Assembly: GCF_000772045.1 (NCBI RefSeq)
Contig: NZ_CP009754.1
Location: forward strand, 62,001 to 126,000
Direction of reading: 5' to 3'
Length of the DNA: 64,000 nucleotides
Source of the DNA: Streptomyces sp. CCM_MD2014
Lineage (GTDB): Bacteria > Actinomycetota > Actinomycetes > Streptomycetales > Streptomycetaceae
Below are positions 35,426-43,246 of this stretch, piece by piece. Both the position numbers and the translations under genes were made by a program. Within the stretch, counting starts at the first letter, position 1; each line of letters begins with the position of its first letter. Below the pieces are notes generated by a model. The model was not told where the DNA came from. It did not search any database and worked only from the letters and a program-made list of their open reading frames with translations.

Positions 35426-36994
35426 GTGCGCATGTACGACAATCCGGTGATCAGCGGGTTTCATCCTGATCCGAGCGTGTGCCGGGTCGGTGACGACTAT
35501 TACCTGGTGTGTTCCAGCTTCGAGTACTTTCCCGGGCTGCCGCTCTTCCACAGCAAGGACCTCGTGCACTGGGAGCAGATCGGCAACGTGCTCGACCGGC
35601 CCGGGCAACTGCCGCTGCCTGTCCCCGGCGCCAAGGCGTCCGGAGGCCTCTACGCCCCGACCATCCGCCACCATGACGGCCGTTACTGGGTCATCAACAC
35701 CAACATCGACGGTGGCGGAAACTTCGTCGTCTCGGCCGAGCGACCCGAAGGGCCCTGGAGCGACCCCGTGTGGATCGACCTGACCGGAATCGATCCCGAC
35801 CTGGCATGGGAGGAGGACGGCACCTGCTGGTGTGCCTTCTCCGGCCCCGAAGGGGGCATCAACATGGCCAGGATCGACCCGGTCAAGGGCGAGGTGCTGG
35901 AGAAGCCCTTCGCCACCTGGTCGGGCAGCGGCCTCAAGTTCCCCGAGGCGCCGCACCTCTACCGCATCGGCGACTGGTGGTACCTGCTGATCGCGGAAGG
36001 CGGCACGGAACGCGGTCACAGCGTGTCCGTGGCCCGCAGCCGCTCACCTCGCGGCCCCTGGGAAGGCGCGCCCGCCAACCCCCTGCTGTCCCACAGCGGG
36101 ACCGCCCGCTCCATCCAGAACACGGGCCACGCCGACCTTGTGGAGGCTCCCGACGGCAGCTGGTGGATGGTGCTGCTCGGCGTCCGTCCCCGTGGCTTCA
36201 CGCCCGACGTGCATGTGCTCGGCCGCGAGACGTTCCTGACCCCCGTATCGTGGGACCGGGACGGATGGCCCGTCGTCGCGCCCGTTCCCGTGAGCCATGC
36301 GGCCCCGGGTGGGGCCTGGCACCCCCTTCCGGGCCCGCCCGCCCGGGACGACTTCGACGGGTCCTGCCTCGCACCGCACTGGATCTCGCCGTTCGCCCGC
36401 CGGGAAGGCTCCTGGTCACTCGCCGAGCGGCCGGGCTGGCTGCTCCTCAACGCCACCGGTTCGTCCCTCGACCGCCCCGGGTACACCTTTGTCGGCCGGC
36501 GCCAGCAGCACCACGACTGCCGCGTCACCGCCCTGATCGACCCGGGTACGGGACGCGGCGGACTCTGCGTACGTCTCGACGAGGCCCACCACTACGAGGT
36601 GGAGGCCGGGGGCGGGGAGGTCCGCGTCGTCGCCCGGATCGGGCCGCTGCGCCAGACCGTGGCCCGCCGACCGGCGCCGGCCGGGCCGCTGCACCTCACC
36701 GTGACGATCCGGACGTCGAACCTCGTTCCCGCGTCGCCCGAACTCACCGACGGCGGGACCACGGGGCCCGACACCATCGTCTTCGGGCTCGGCGACCCCG
36801 ACGCCACGGATTCCCGGCCGCTCGCCGAGCTGGACGGGCGCTACCTGTCCACCGAGGTGGCCTGCGGCTTCACCGGCCGTGTGATCGGCATGTACGCCAC
36901 CGAGGGCACGGTCGCCTTCGACTGGTTCGAGTACGCCCCGGCAATGGTCCGGGACCACCGTCGCGGCCAAGGGAAGGAAGGTATGCGGCTCTGA
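35426..36994 (+). CDS. GH43 beta-xylosidase / alpha-L-arabinofuranosidase
   Basis: A 522-residue protein. Residues 1-290 are the five-bladed GH43 propeller: D15 in GFHPDPS (base), D125 region in GIDPDLAWEEDG, and E174 in KFPEAPHLY (acid). About 320-520 is a beta-sandwich (GH43_C2 type). No signal peptide, so it likely acts on imported xylo-oligosaccharides, following the secreted xylanase. The GTG at 35426 is preferred over ATG 35432 because AAGGGAAG lies 8 bp upstream. Confidence 0.92.
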   Translation: MRMYDNPVISGFHPDPSVCRVGDDYYLVCSSFEYFPGLPLFHSKDLVHWEQIGNVLDRPGQLPLPVPGAKASGGLYAPTIRHHDGRYWVINTNIDGGGNFVVSAERPEGPWSDPVWIDLTGIDPDLAWEEDGTCWCAFSGPEGGINMARIDPVKGEVLEKPFATWSGSGLKFPEAPHLYRIGDWWYLLIAEGGTERGHSVSVARSRSPRGPWEGAPANPLLSHSGTARSIQNTGHADLVEAPDGSWWMVLLGVRPRGFTPDVHVLGRETFLTPVSWDRDGWPVVAPVPVSHAAPGGAWHPLPGPPARDDFDGSCLAPHWISPFARREGSWSLAERPGWLLLNATGSSLDRPGYTFVGRRQQHHDCRVTALIDPGTGRGGLCVRLDEAHHYEVEAGGGEVRVVARIGPLRQTVARRPAPAGPLHLTVTIRTSNLVPASPELTDGGTTGPDTIVFGLGDPDATDSRPLAELDGRYLSTEVACGFTGRVIGMYATEGTVAFDWFEYAPAMVRDHRRGQGKEGMRL

Positions 36995-37001
36995 CCGCGC
37001 G

Positions 37002-37032
37002 GAGCCCTCGGTGAGGTCCTCACCGAGGGCTC
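37002..37032. terminator. Terminator hairpin after GH43
   Basis: 15-bp complementary arms (37002-37016 and 37018-37032) almost without a loop, beginning 8 bp after the GH43 stop. Confidence 0.8.
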
Positions 37033-37126
37033 GTTGCCGCACCGCGGAAACTGACACGGCACCACATCAGTGGGCGGGAGGCGCGGTTGGGGTGGCCCGT
37101 GTCACCCGGACCGGCCACGTGTCCCG

Positions 37127-37599
37127 TCAGCCGAACCGGCCGGGCTGACAGCTTCCGGCGGGCTGCCGGTTGATGACGTTGATGCGGTTGCAGGCGTTGA
37201 TGGCGGCGATGAGGGAGATGAGCGCGACGCGTTGGTCCTCGCCGTAGTCTGGGCGGCGTTCTCCCATGCCTCGTCGGTCGCTCCGCCGGCGGCGTCGGCG
37301 GTCCGGGTGCCCTGCTCGGCCAGCTCCAGCGCGGCACGCTCCGCGTCGGTGAACACGGTGGCCTCACGACAGGTCGCAACCAGGTTGAGCCGCAGCGGGC
37401 TGTCGCCGGTGACAGTGGCATCCTTCGTGTGCATGTCCGTGGAGAAGCCGCATGCGTTGATCTGGCTGGCGCGGATCTTCACCGGCTCTTGCGTGGCGAC
37501 CGGCACGCCTGATTCCGAGGCGACCTTGCCCGCGGAGTTGATGTGCCTGAGGATCTTGCCCGCGAGGGGGTTCCCGAAGGAGGTGAGACGCGGTTGCAT
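37127..37599 (-). pseudogene. Frameshifted carboxymuconolactone decarboxylase / AhpD-like gene
   Basis: The first frame (37599 to about 37245) reads as a CMD-family protein: MQPRLTSFGNPLAGKILRHI, IRASQINACGFSTDMHTKDA, and TDAERAALELAEQGTR to DEAWENAAQ. It must then shift frame to DYGEDQRVALISLIAAINAC and NRINVINRQPAGS, the usual end of the family, stopping at 37127. A single frameshift near 37245 separates them. The usual CxxC redox pair reads CGFS, so the second Cys is also lost. It is probably a recent pseudogene, unless the frameshift is a sequencing error. Confidence 0.75.
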
Positions 37600-37741
37600 G
37601 GCGTCTTCTCCCGGTCGAGTCGCGACGTACGCACTACTGACCGGGTGGCCGGGAGATGTGCGGCAGGACGCGGAGGGCCGAGGTCCTGCCGATGAGTTTC
37701 CGGTGGTTGCGCCGTCTACCCCTCGAGGAAGGGAGCGCACC

Positions 37742-38347
37742 ATGCGCAAGGTCATCGTTTGCACGTTCCTGACGCTGGACGGCGTCATGCAGGCACCGGG
37801 CGGTCCCGACGAGGACGCCGAGAGCGGCTTCCGGCACGGCGGCTGGCAGAAGCCGGTGGACGACGACGAGGTCGGCACGGCCATCGCGGACTGGTACGAG
37901 CACTCCGACGCGATGCTGCTCGGCCGCAAGACCTACGAGATCTTCGCGGCGTACTGGCCGGCCGCCGATCCCGGCAACCCGTTCACCGACCGGATGAACA
38001 GCATGGACAAGTACGTGGCGTCCAGGACCCTGACATCTGTCGAGTGGCAGAACTCCACGCTGCTGGAGGGCGACGTCGCCGATGCCGTACGCCGGCTGAA
38101 GGCCACCGGAGGCGGCGACATCAACGTCGTCGGCAGCGGCGACCTGGCCCAGACCCTGATGCGGCACGACCTCGTCGACGAGTACCGGCTGACCATCCAC
38201 CCGGTGATCATCGGTACCGGCAAGCGACTGTTCGCCGACGGCGCGATCCCCACCGCACTGGAGCCGGTCAGCGTCTCGACGACGAAGGGGGGCACCGTCG
38301 TCGGCGTGTACCGGCCGAACGGCAAGCCGAGTTACGACAGCTACTAG
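37742..38347 (+). CDS. Dihydrofolate-reductase-like (RibD C-terminal domain) protein
   Basis: A 201-residue protein of the YyaP/YwjB group: KVIVCTFLTLDGVMQAPGGP, AMLLGRKTYEIFAAYWP, DKYVASRTL, and DINVVGSGDLAQTLMRHDLV. The fold binds NADPH, but the actual reaction in this subgroup is not established. The ATG at 37742 has GGAAGGGAG upstream; the longer frame to 37070 is unsupported. It is divergent from the broken AhpD-like gene and convergent with a TetR gene. Confidence 0.88.
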   Translation: MRKVIVCTFLTLDGVMQAPGGPDEDAESGFRHGGWQKPVDDDEVGTAIADWYEHSDAMLLGRKTYEIFAAYWPAADPGNPFTDRMNSMDKYVASRTLTSVEWQNSTLLEGDVADAVRRLKATGGGDINVVGSGDLAQTLMRHDLVDEYRLTIHPVIIGTGKRLFADGAIPTALEPVSVSTTKGGTVVGVYRPNGKPSYDSY

Positions 38348-38375
38348 GGTCCGCCTTCCACGACGTTCGAGGGCG

Positions 38376-39023
38376 TCAGCTCGCACGCTCCGCGCTGGCG
38401 GCACTCGCGGTCGCGCCCATGGACATGATTCCGCGCAGTCCGTTCCGGAGCACCTCGACGTCGACCATGCCGAACAGGGCCTGCTGGGCGATGAAGCCCT
38501 GGACGGCCCCGATCAGGGTGCGTGCCATGTGGTCGGCGGGGATGTCCTCCCGTACGAGCCCGGCCTGCTGATAACTCTCGACCAGTCCCGTCCAGCCTTC
38601 ACGCAGATGACCGAAGCCGTCCCGGAGAATCGCGGCGAGCTCGTCGTTGCGCAGGGTCTCGGACCACACCTGGAGGATCAGCCGGGCGAAGGACTCCCCG
38701 TCTCCCTGGGTGAAACCGGCCGGACCCTCGTACACCTGGTGGAGGACGCGGCCGACGATCACGTCCGGGGGCGGCGGCGGGGTCTCGCGAGAGGCGTCCT
38801 CGAAGGCGGCGCGGACGGTGGCGAAGCACTCCCGCGCGATGGCACCGATGATCTCTTCCTTACTCCGGAAGTACCGGTAGACCGCGCCCGCCGACAGGCC
38901 CGCCTCGCGCAGCACGTCCTGCATGGACGTGGCGTGGAAGCCGTTGCGGGCGAAGCAACGGGCCGCGCCGTCGAGGATCTGGCGGCGGCGGGCGTCGAGG
39001 TGCGCCTGGGATACACGAGCCAT
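38376..39023 (-). CDS. TetR-family transcriptional regulator
   Basis: A 215-residue TetR: helix-turn-helix RRRQILDGAARCFARNGFHA, then TSMQDVLREAGLSAGAVYRY and FRSKEEII; C-terminal domain of the TetR_C_6/AcrR kind (GESFARLILQVWSETLRNDE). The ATG at 39023 is followed by MARVSQAHLDARR. It is divergent from a membrane protein gene, with duplicated operator-like motifs between them, and it is probably that gene's repressor. Confidence 0.9.
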   Translation of the reverse strand: MARVSQAHLDARRRQILDGAARCFARNGFHATSMQDVLREAGLSAGAVYRYFRSKEEIIGAIARECFATVRAAFEDASRETPPPPPDVIVGRVLHQVYEGPAGFTQGDGESFARLILQVWSETLRNDELAAILRDGFGHLREGWTGLVESYQQAGLVREDIPADHMARTLIGAVQGFIAQQALFGMVDVEVLRNGLRGIMSMGATASAASAERAS

Positions 39024-39038
39024 GCGCCCCAAATTAAA

Positions 39039-39107
39039 GCGAACGTTCCTTCTTGACAAGCGTCGAGCAGCGGAGCAACAGTGGGACTCCTAAAAAACGA
39101 ACGATCC
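39039..39107. promoter_or_regulatory. Duplicated operator-like motif in the TetR/membrane-protein spacer
   Basis: GCGAACGTTCC (39039-39049) and ACGAACGATCC (39097-39107) are near copies, each followed by TTCT and a TTGAC-type element (39053-39057 and 39113-39117). The core GAACGTTC is palindromic. They are probably TetR binding sites overlapping two promoters. Confidence 0.55.
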
Positions 39108-39149
39108 TTCTCTTTGACCGATCATTCTCTCTGAAACGAGGGCCCCGCC

Positions 39150-40166
39150 GTGTCCGCTGCAGCCCCCGCCCGGCCGCCCCTGCCCGCGGCCCGGCAGATG
39201 CTCGTGGTACTCGTGATGGTGCCGGTCGTGATCGCCCTGGCTCTGTGGGCGTTCGCCTGGCCCAATGCCCGGATCGCTCCGCACGACCTGCCCGTCGGCG
39301 TGGCGGGCCCGGCGGCCGCTGCTGCGCCCCTGCAGCAGGCGCTCGAACAACGGGACGGAGCTTTCGACGTCCACCGCTACCAGGACGAGTCCGCCGCCCG
39401 CGACGCGATCGAGAACCGGCACGTCTACGGCGCCGTGGTCGTCACCCCGCAGGGCCCGAAGCTGCTGACCGCGAGCGCCGCGGGCCCCGTGGTCGCCCAG
39501 TTGCTGACCGATGCCGTCTCGCGCCAGGCGCCGCCCGGGACACGGCTCCAGACCGATGATGTCGTGGCCGCACCCTCGGCCGACCCGCGCGGGTCCGTAC
39601 TCGGGTCGAGTGCGCTGCCGCTGGCGCTCGCCGGTGTCGCCGCGGGATCGCTGGTGACCCTGCTGGGGCTGCGCGGTGTACGCGCCGCCACCGCGCTGAC
39701 CGGGGCCGCGGCCCTGGTCGGGCTGGCCGCGGCGGCGATCACCGACAGCTGGCTGGGCGTGCTCACGGGCAACTGGTGGGCGGAGGCCGGAGCGCTCGGG
39801 CTGATGGCGCTGGCCGCGGGCGCCACGGTGGCCGGGTTCGCCGCTCTTCTGGGGCGGGCCGGCATCGGCATCGGCGCCCTGCTCGTCGTCCTGCTCGGCA
39901 ACCCGTGGTCCGGCGTCACGTCGGCACCGGAACTGCTGCCCGAACCGGTCGGCGCCATCGGTCAGTTGCTACCGCCGGGCGCGGGCGGCACGCTGCTGCG
40001 CTCCGTGGCCTTCTTCGACGGCAGCGGCGCGGGTACGGCGGTCGTGACGCTCAGCACGTGGACCGTGCTCGGTCTGCTCGTCGTGGCACTGACCGGCCTG
40101 CGCGGCCGCAAAACCCCGGTGGCCGAGGAGGCGCACGCGGCCCCGAGCCCGGCGCCGGTGTCCTGA
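39150..40166 (+). CDS. ABC-2/YhgE-like membrane protein
   Basis: A 338-residue protein: one N-terminal membrane helix (MLVVLVMVPVVIALALWAF), an extracytoplasmic domain of about 110 residues (DLPVGVAGPAAAAAPLQQAL, AIENRHVYGAVVVTPQGPKL), then about six helices. This is the layout of YhgE/Pip and ABC-2-type permease-like proteins used in export. No ATPase gene is adjacent. The start is GTG at 39150. It is probably repressed by the divergent TetR. Confidence 0.85.
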   Translation: MSAAAPARPPLPAARQMLVVLVMVPVVIALALWAFAWPNARIAPHDLPVGVAGPAAAAAPLQQALEQRDGAFDVHRYQDESAARDAIENRHVYGAVVVTPQGPKLLTASAAGPVVAQLLTDAVSRQAPPGTRLQTDDVVAAPSADPRGSVLGSSALPLALAGVAAGSLVTLLGLRGVRAATALTGAAALVGLAAAAITDSWLGVLTGNWWAEAGALGLMALAAGATVAGFAALLGRAGIGIGALLVVLLGNPWSGVTSAPELLPEPVGAIGQLLPPGAGGTLLRSVAFFDGSGAGTAVVTLSTWTVLGLLVVALTGLRGRKTPVAEEAHAAPSPAPVS

Positions 40167-40505
40167 AACCGGGCGTACCCCCGGTCGCGCGCCCTTGAGC
40201 GGCCGTACGCCATCCGCTGTAGCGGACGGGTGGCGTACGGCCTCGTCGAGTGCGTGTGCAGGGACCTGGGCTGCACGGGCCGCTCCGCCGGGTTCGTGAC
40301 GGAGGATGCGGACGACGGCGTCATGGTGGGAGGGCCCGTTCCAGATGCCCGTGGCGGGCAGCGACACCTCGGTCCAGTACGAAGCGATGGTGCCGATGCC
40401 AGCCGGCCCGTCAACGGCGGCCTGGTCGTGCCGCGGGTCAACGGTGAGCCTGGCCGTGTTCGGCTTCGGGCGCAGCATCGCGATCACCGTCTCGTTGACG
40501 GTCAT
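39969..40505 (-). CDS. Uncharacterised small protein downstream of the UDG-ART gene
   Basis: The frame opens at ATG 40505 with AGGAG about 11 bp upstream and begins with protein-like sequence (MTVNETVIAMLRPKPNTARL, GTIASYWTEVSLPATGIWNG, PSHHDAVVRILRHEP). It begins 59 bp after the UDG-ART stop in the same direction. Beyond about 40243 the frame runs through the terminator hairpin and into the opposite gene, so the true product is probably only about 90 residues, followed by a lost stop or frameshift. I do not recognise the family. It may be a third operon member or a degraded gene. Confidence 0.35.
   Translation of the reverse strand: MTVNETVIAMLRPKPNTARLTVDPRHDQAAVDGPAGIGTIASYWTEVSLPATGIWNGPSHHDAVVRILRHEPGGAARAAQVPAHALDEAVRHPSATADGVRPLKGARPGVRPVSGHRRRARGRVRLLGHRGFAAAQAGQCHDEQTEHGPRAERHDRRTRAAAVEEGHGAQQRAARARR
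40201..40242. terminator. Strong terminator hairpin
   Basis: A 12-bp stem (40201-40212 with 40231-40242) capped by a further 5-bp stem (40213-40217 with 40222-40226) and a TGTA loop. It lies 35 bp after the plus-strand membrane protein gene and downstream of the minus-strand units from 43 kb. Confidence 0.85.
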
Positions 40506-40564
40506 CGGGTGGCGGGCTCCTGCTGGAGCCCGCGCGGCGCCCCTGCGTGCCCGGCCAGGGCACG

Positions 40565-42268
40565 TTATGACACCAGGCCGGGTCCTTCCAGTTCGGTCAG
40601 CCGTACGGTGCACAGGCCCCCGCGTTCGGCCTTCACCTCCGTCACCTTCAGCTGTGTCCCCGGCGCGAGGAGGTACTCCTCCTCACCCGTGAACGCGGAG
40701 AACTGCCGGATCCCCACCGCCCGCGCGGGCGTCACCTCGAACAGCGTCCGCCGGCCACGCCCGCCCAGGAACGCGCGGGCCACACCCGGCTCGGACGTGC
40801 ACGACGACACGCCCCACCACGTCACCGTCCGCCCCAACGGGTACTGGGATCGCAGATCCAGCGCCACCCCGCGCCACAACGGCCGCGTCTGCGCCGGCAA
40901 CGCCTCCATCGCCGAGAACAGCAGCCGCAGGTACGGCAGGTACGGCACCACGCGCTCGCGGTCCGAGGAGCGCAGCACGGCGTTGATCTCGCGGTAGAAG
41001 CCCGACTCGCACGTGTACAGGTAGAGGGCCGAGATCGCGTCGGCCGACATGGTGCCCACGGCCTCTCCGGACGGCGCGGCCGCGGACGCCGCCTCCGCGG
41101 CCTTCGTCTCCCCGAAACGGCGTGACAGATCGATGTGCCGGTCCAGGTGCGCGAGCACCCGCGAGACCGGCTCGAGGGCCTTCAGGAAGTCCACCAGCGG
41201 CGTGTCGAACACTCCGGTGACGGGCGGCAGAACGAGGCCCTCGTCCTTGACGCTGGTGAGACGCTCCAGATACAGCTGGTGCAGCTCCATCGTGGAGGCG
41301 ATGAACGCGCCCATCCGCTGCGCGACACCACCGTCCTCGGGCCCGCCGGCCCCGTCGGTCCCCTGGTCCCAGCCCTTCTGCGGCAGCCAGTCGACCGGCT
41401 CGGCCCCCACCACCGCCAGAGCGTCGTTCACCTGGGCGAAGTGGTCGCCCTCGCAGAACAGATCACCCTGCGCGGCAGGGTTGGCGTGGTCCAGGTGACG
41501 CACCTGCACCCCCGGGTACTTCTTCTCCAGCCGCTGGACGATCCTCTTCAGGCTGCGGGCGTGCGCGCCCCACCAGGCGAACACCACCCCTCGGTCGGCC
41601 TCCTCCACCGCATCCTGCTTCGCCCGGAGGATCTCCTCGACGATCTGCTCGACCACGGGGCGCCAGAACGACGTGTGCCGATCGGTCGCCATCGACCCGT
41701 CCGCGCTCGCCGTGAGGGACGCGTTCAACAGCAGCACACCCTGGGTGAGCATCGCCTGAAACCACTCGGGCGGCTGAACCGTGTCCTCCTTCTTCAGCAG
41801 CGCGCGGATGTCGGCGATCGGGGTCTTCTTGACTATGCCGTACTTCCACATCGCGGCCGCCTTGATGAGGCAGCGGATGCTGACGACCCTGCCGAACTGG
41901 CTGTCCTTCCAGTCGTTGAAGGTGTTGTCGAACATCGCGATGCCGGTCGCGCTCTCCGCCCGCGGGTAGGGGTTCTGTCCGAAGACGACCACCTTCCACT
42001 TCTCCGGCGGGTGCGGCTTCAACGCCTGGAACGTCAGCTCGCGCACCGGAACGACCTCCGGGCTGCGCTTCGGGCCGATGAAGTCGGCGGCTCCCGGCTG
42101 AGCCTCGATCACCGGTTTGAGCAGCGGCAGCCACGGCTCGCCGCCACCGGTGAACAAGTCGGCCAGTTGCAGCGGGTCTCCCGCCGTGGAACCGGCATCG
42201 CCCGCGGCCGTCACGTCGACATCACTCACGAGGGTGGAACTCCCGGCACTCGAACCGGACGCCTCCAC
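40565..42268 (-). CDS. UDG-like domain fused to an R-S-E ADP-ribosyltransferase
   Basis: A 567-residue protein from GTG 42268. Residues about 75-300 align along their whole length with family 1 uracil-DNA glycosylase: motif VVFGQNPYPR (96-103, Ung GQDPYH), GVLLLNASLTA (177-187), VVFAWWGAHARSLKRIV (228-244), HLDHANPAAQGDLFCEGDHF (258-277), and DWLP (293-296). The water-activating Asp is Asn99 and the His of motif A is Pro102, while Asn182 and His261 are kept. Residues about 410-545 are an ADP-ribosyltransferase: Arg466 in LWRGV, SSCTS (488-492), and ExE in GEEEYLLAP (E529, E531). It follows the macro gene by 85 nt. It is predicted to modify DNA or a DNA-bound protein. No membrane or export signal. 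Confidence 0.88.
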   Translation of the reverse strand: MEASGSSAGSSTLVSDVDVTAAGDAGSTAGDPLQLADLFTGGGEPWLPLLKPVIEAQPGAADFIGPKRSPEVVPVRELTFQALKPHPPEKWKVVVFGQNPYPRAESATGIAMFDNTFNDWKDSQFGRVVSIRCLIKAAAMWKYGIVKKTPIADIRALLKKEDTVQPPEWFQAMLTQGVLLLNASLTASADGSMATDRHTSFWRPVVEQIVEEILRAKQDAVEEADRGVVFAWWGAHARSLKRIVQRLEKKYPGVQVRHLDHANPAAQGDLFCEGDHFAQVNDALAVVGAEPVDWLPQKGWDQGTDGAGGPEDGGVAQRMGAFIASTMELHQLYLERLTSVKDEGLVLPPVTGVFDTPLVDFLKALEPVSRVLAHLDRHIDLSRRFGETKAAEAASAAAPSGEAVGTMSADAISALYLYTCESGFYREINAVLRSSDRERVVPYLPYLRLLFSAMEALPAQTRPLWRGVALDLRSQYPLGRTVTWWGVSSCTSEPGVARAFLGGRGRRTLFEVTPARAVGIRQFSAFTGEEEYLLAPGTQLKVTEVKAERGGLCTVRLTELEGPGLVS

Positions 42269-42353
42269 GGGCGCCCCGGCATGCTGAACGGAAACGGGAA
42301 GGTTGTCACCGGCGTCCGCGTCCTGGGCGGCGCCGGCCTGCGACGCCTTCGGC

Positions 42354-43022
42354 TCAATGACGAAAGGAAGGCCGCTGCGGCACGTTGATCCGGACCCGCC
42401 GTGCGGACCCCGCTCCCTCGATGTCGTCGAGCTGCCTCAGTACGGCGGCCCGCAACTCGTCGTAGTCCGCGAAACCGTGGTCGTGGAAGAGCGTGTAGCC
42501 CGTCCACATCAGGTTGGCGCACACCTGCGCGGGCACCCGCCCGGTCTGCGCGCCCATCCCTACGAGGGCCACCGACCGGATACTGCCCGGCTTCGCCCGG
42601 TTCTGCAGATGCACCGCCTGGAAGGCGGCCGCGCAGGCCAGTGCCACGTTCAACGTGTCGCTGATGTTCTGTGACGACTGACGCATGGTGGGCGTCGAGA
42701 TCAGGTACCGAGGGACGTCCGCCCCGGACGGAACGCACACCGCGCTGCCCACCGGCAGCCGCCCGCCGAACCGGTCGCGAATCGCCCGCTGCACTCGCAC
42801 CTGGATACCCGCGCCGAGATACCGCTTGACCACGGCGTCGACCCCACCATCCATCCGCCCACGCTCGTTGGTGGGAGAGACCCAGGCATCGGCACCCACA
42901 TCCAGGAGGGAACCCCGCCTGATCTCGACCTCCGGCGTGTCCGCGAAAGCAGACCGCCAAGCCGTGACCACCTCCTCGTTGACGTCGACCAGAACAACGC
43001 TCAACGCACTCGTGACACCCAC
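42354..43022 (-). CDS. Macro-domain protein, partner of the UDG-ART gene
   Basis: A 222-residue protein covering one macro domain: first strand VVLVDVN, EVEIRRGSLLDVGADAWVSP, ADP-ribose loop TNERGRMDGGVDAVV (51-65), and second loop VGMGAQTGRVP. It resembles the phage-tail/Poa1p-like macro branch rather than the MacroD type. Macro domains bind or hydrolyse ADP-ribose. The GTG at 43022 has an excellent GGGAGGGG site 7 bp upstream, so expression starts here. As first gene before an ADP-ribosyltransferase it fits an antitoxin or eraser role, as DarG does for DarT. Confidence 0.88.
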   Translation of the reverse strand: MGVTSALSVVLVDVNEEVVTAWRSAFADTPEVEIRRGSLLDVGADAWVSPTNERGRMDGGVDAVVKRYLGAGIQVRVQRAIRDRFGGRLPVGSAVCVPSGADVPRYLISTPTMRQSSQNISDTLNVALACAAAFQAVHLQNRAKPGSIRSVALVGMGAQTGRVPAQVCANLMWTGYTLFHDHGFADYDELRAAVLRQLDDIEGAGSARRVRINVPQRPSFRH

Positions 43023-43129
43023 GAATTCACCCCTCCCGCACCATGATCCCGAACGCTCCCCAAGCTACCGGGCACCACTGACAACGCCGGTCGACGGAGC
43101 TGCCCGAGCAGGGAAGGAAGGAGCGGGAA

Positions 43130-43155
43130 CCGGCAGGTGGTCAGGAACCTGCCGG
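43130..43155. terminator. Hairpin between the membrane-protein gene and the macro gene
   Basis: 9-bp stem (43130-43138 with 43147-43155), 8-nt loop, located 92 bp past the stop of the 43247-44218 gene and 108 bp before the macro start. It suggests these are separate transcription units. Confidence 0.55.
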
Positions 43156-43246
43156 CTCGCGTCGCGACACCCGGCCAGACGGAAACCGTACAGTTTGTGC
43201 GGCTCCGGGAAACTTGGAGGGCAGTGACGACAGGCACGAGGCCCTC

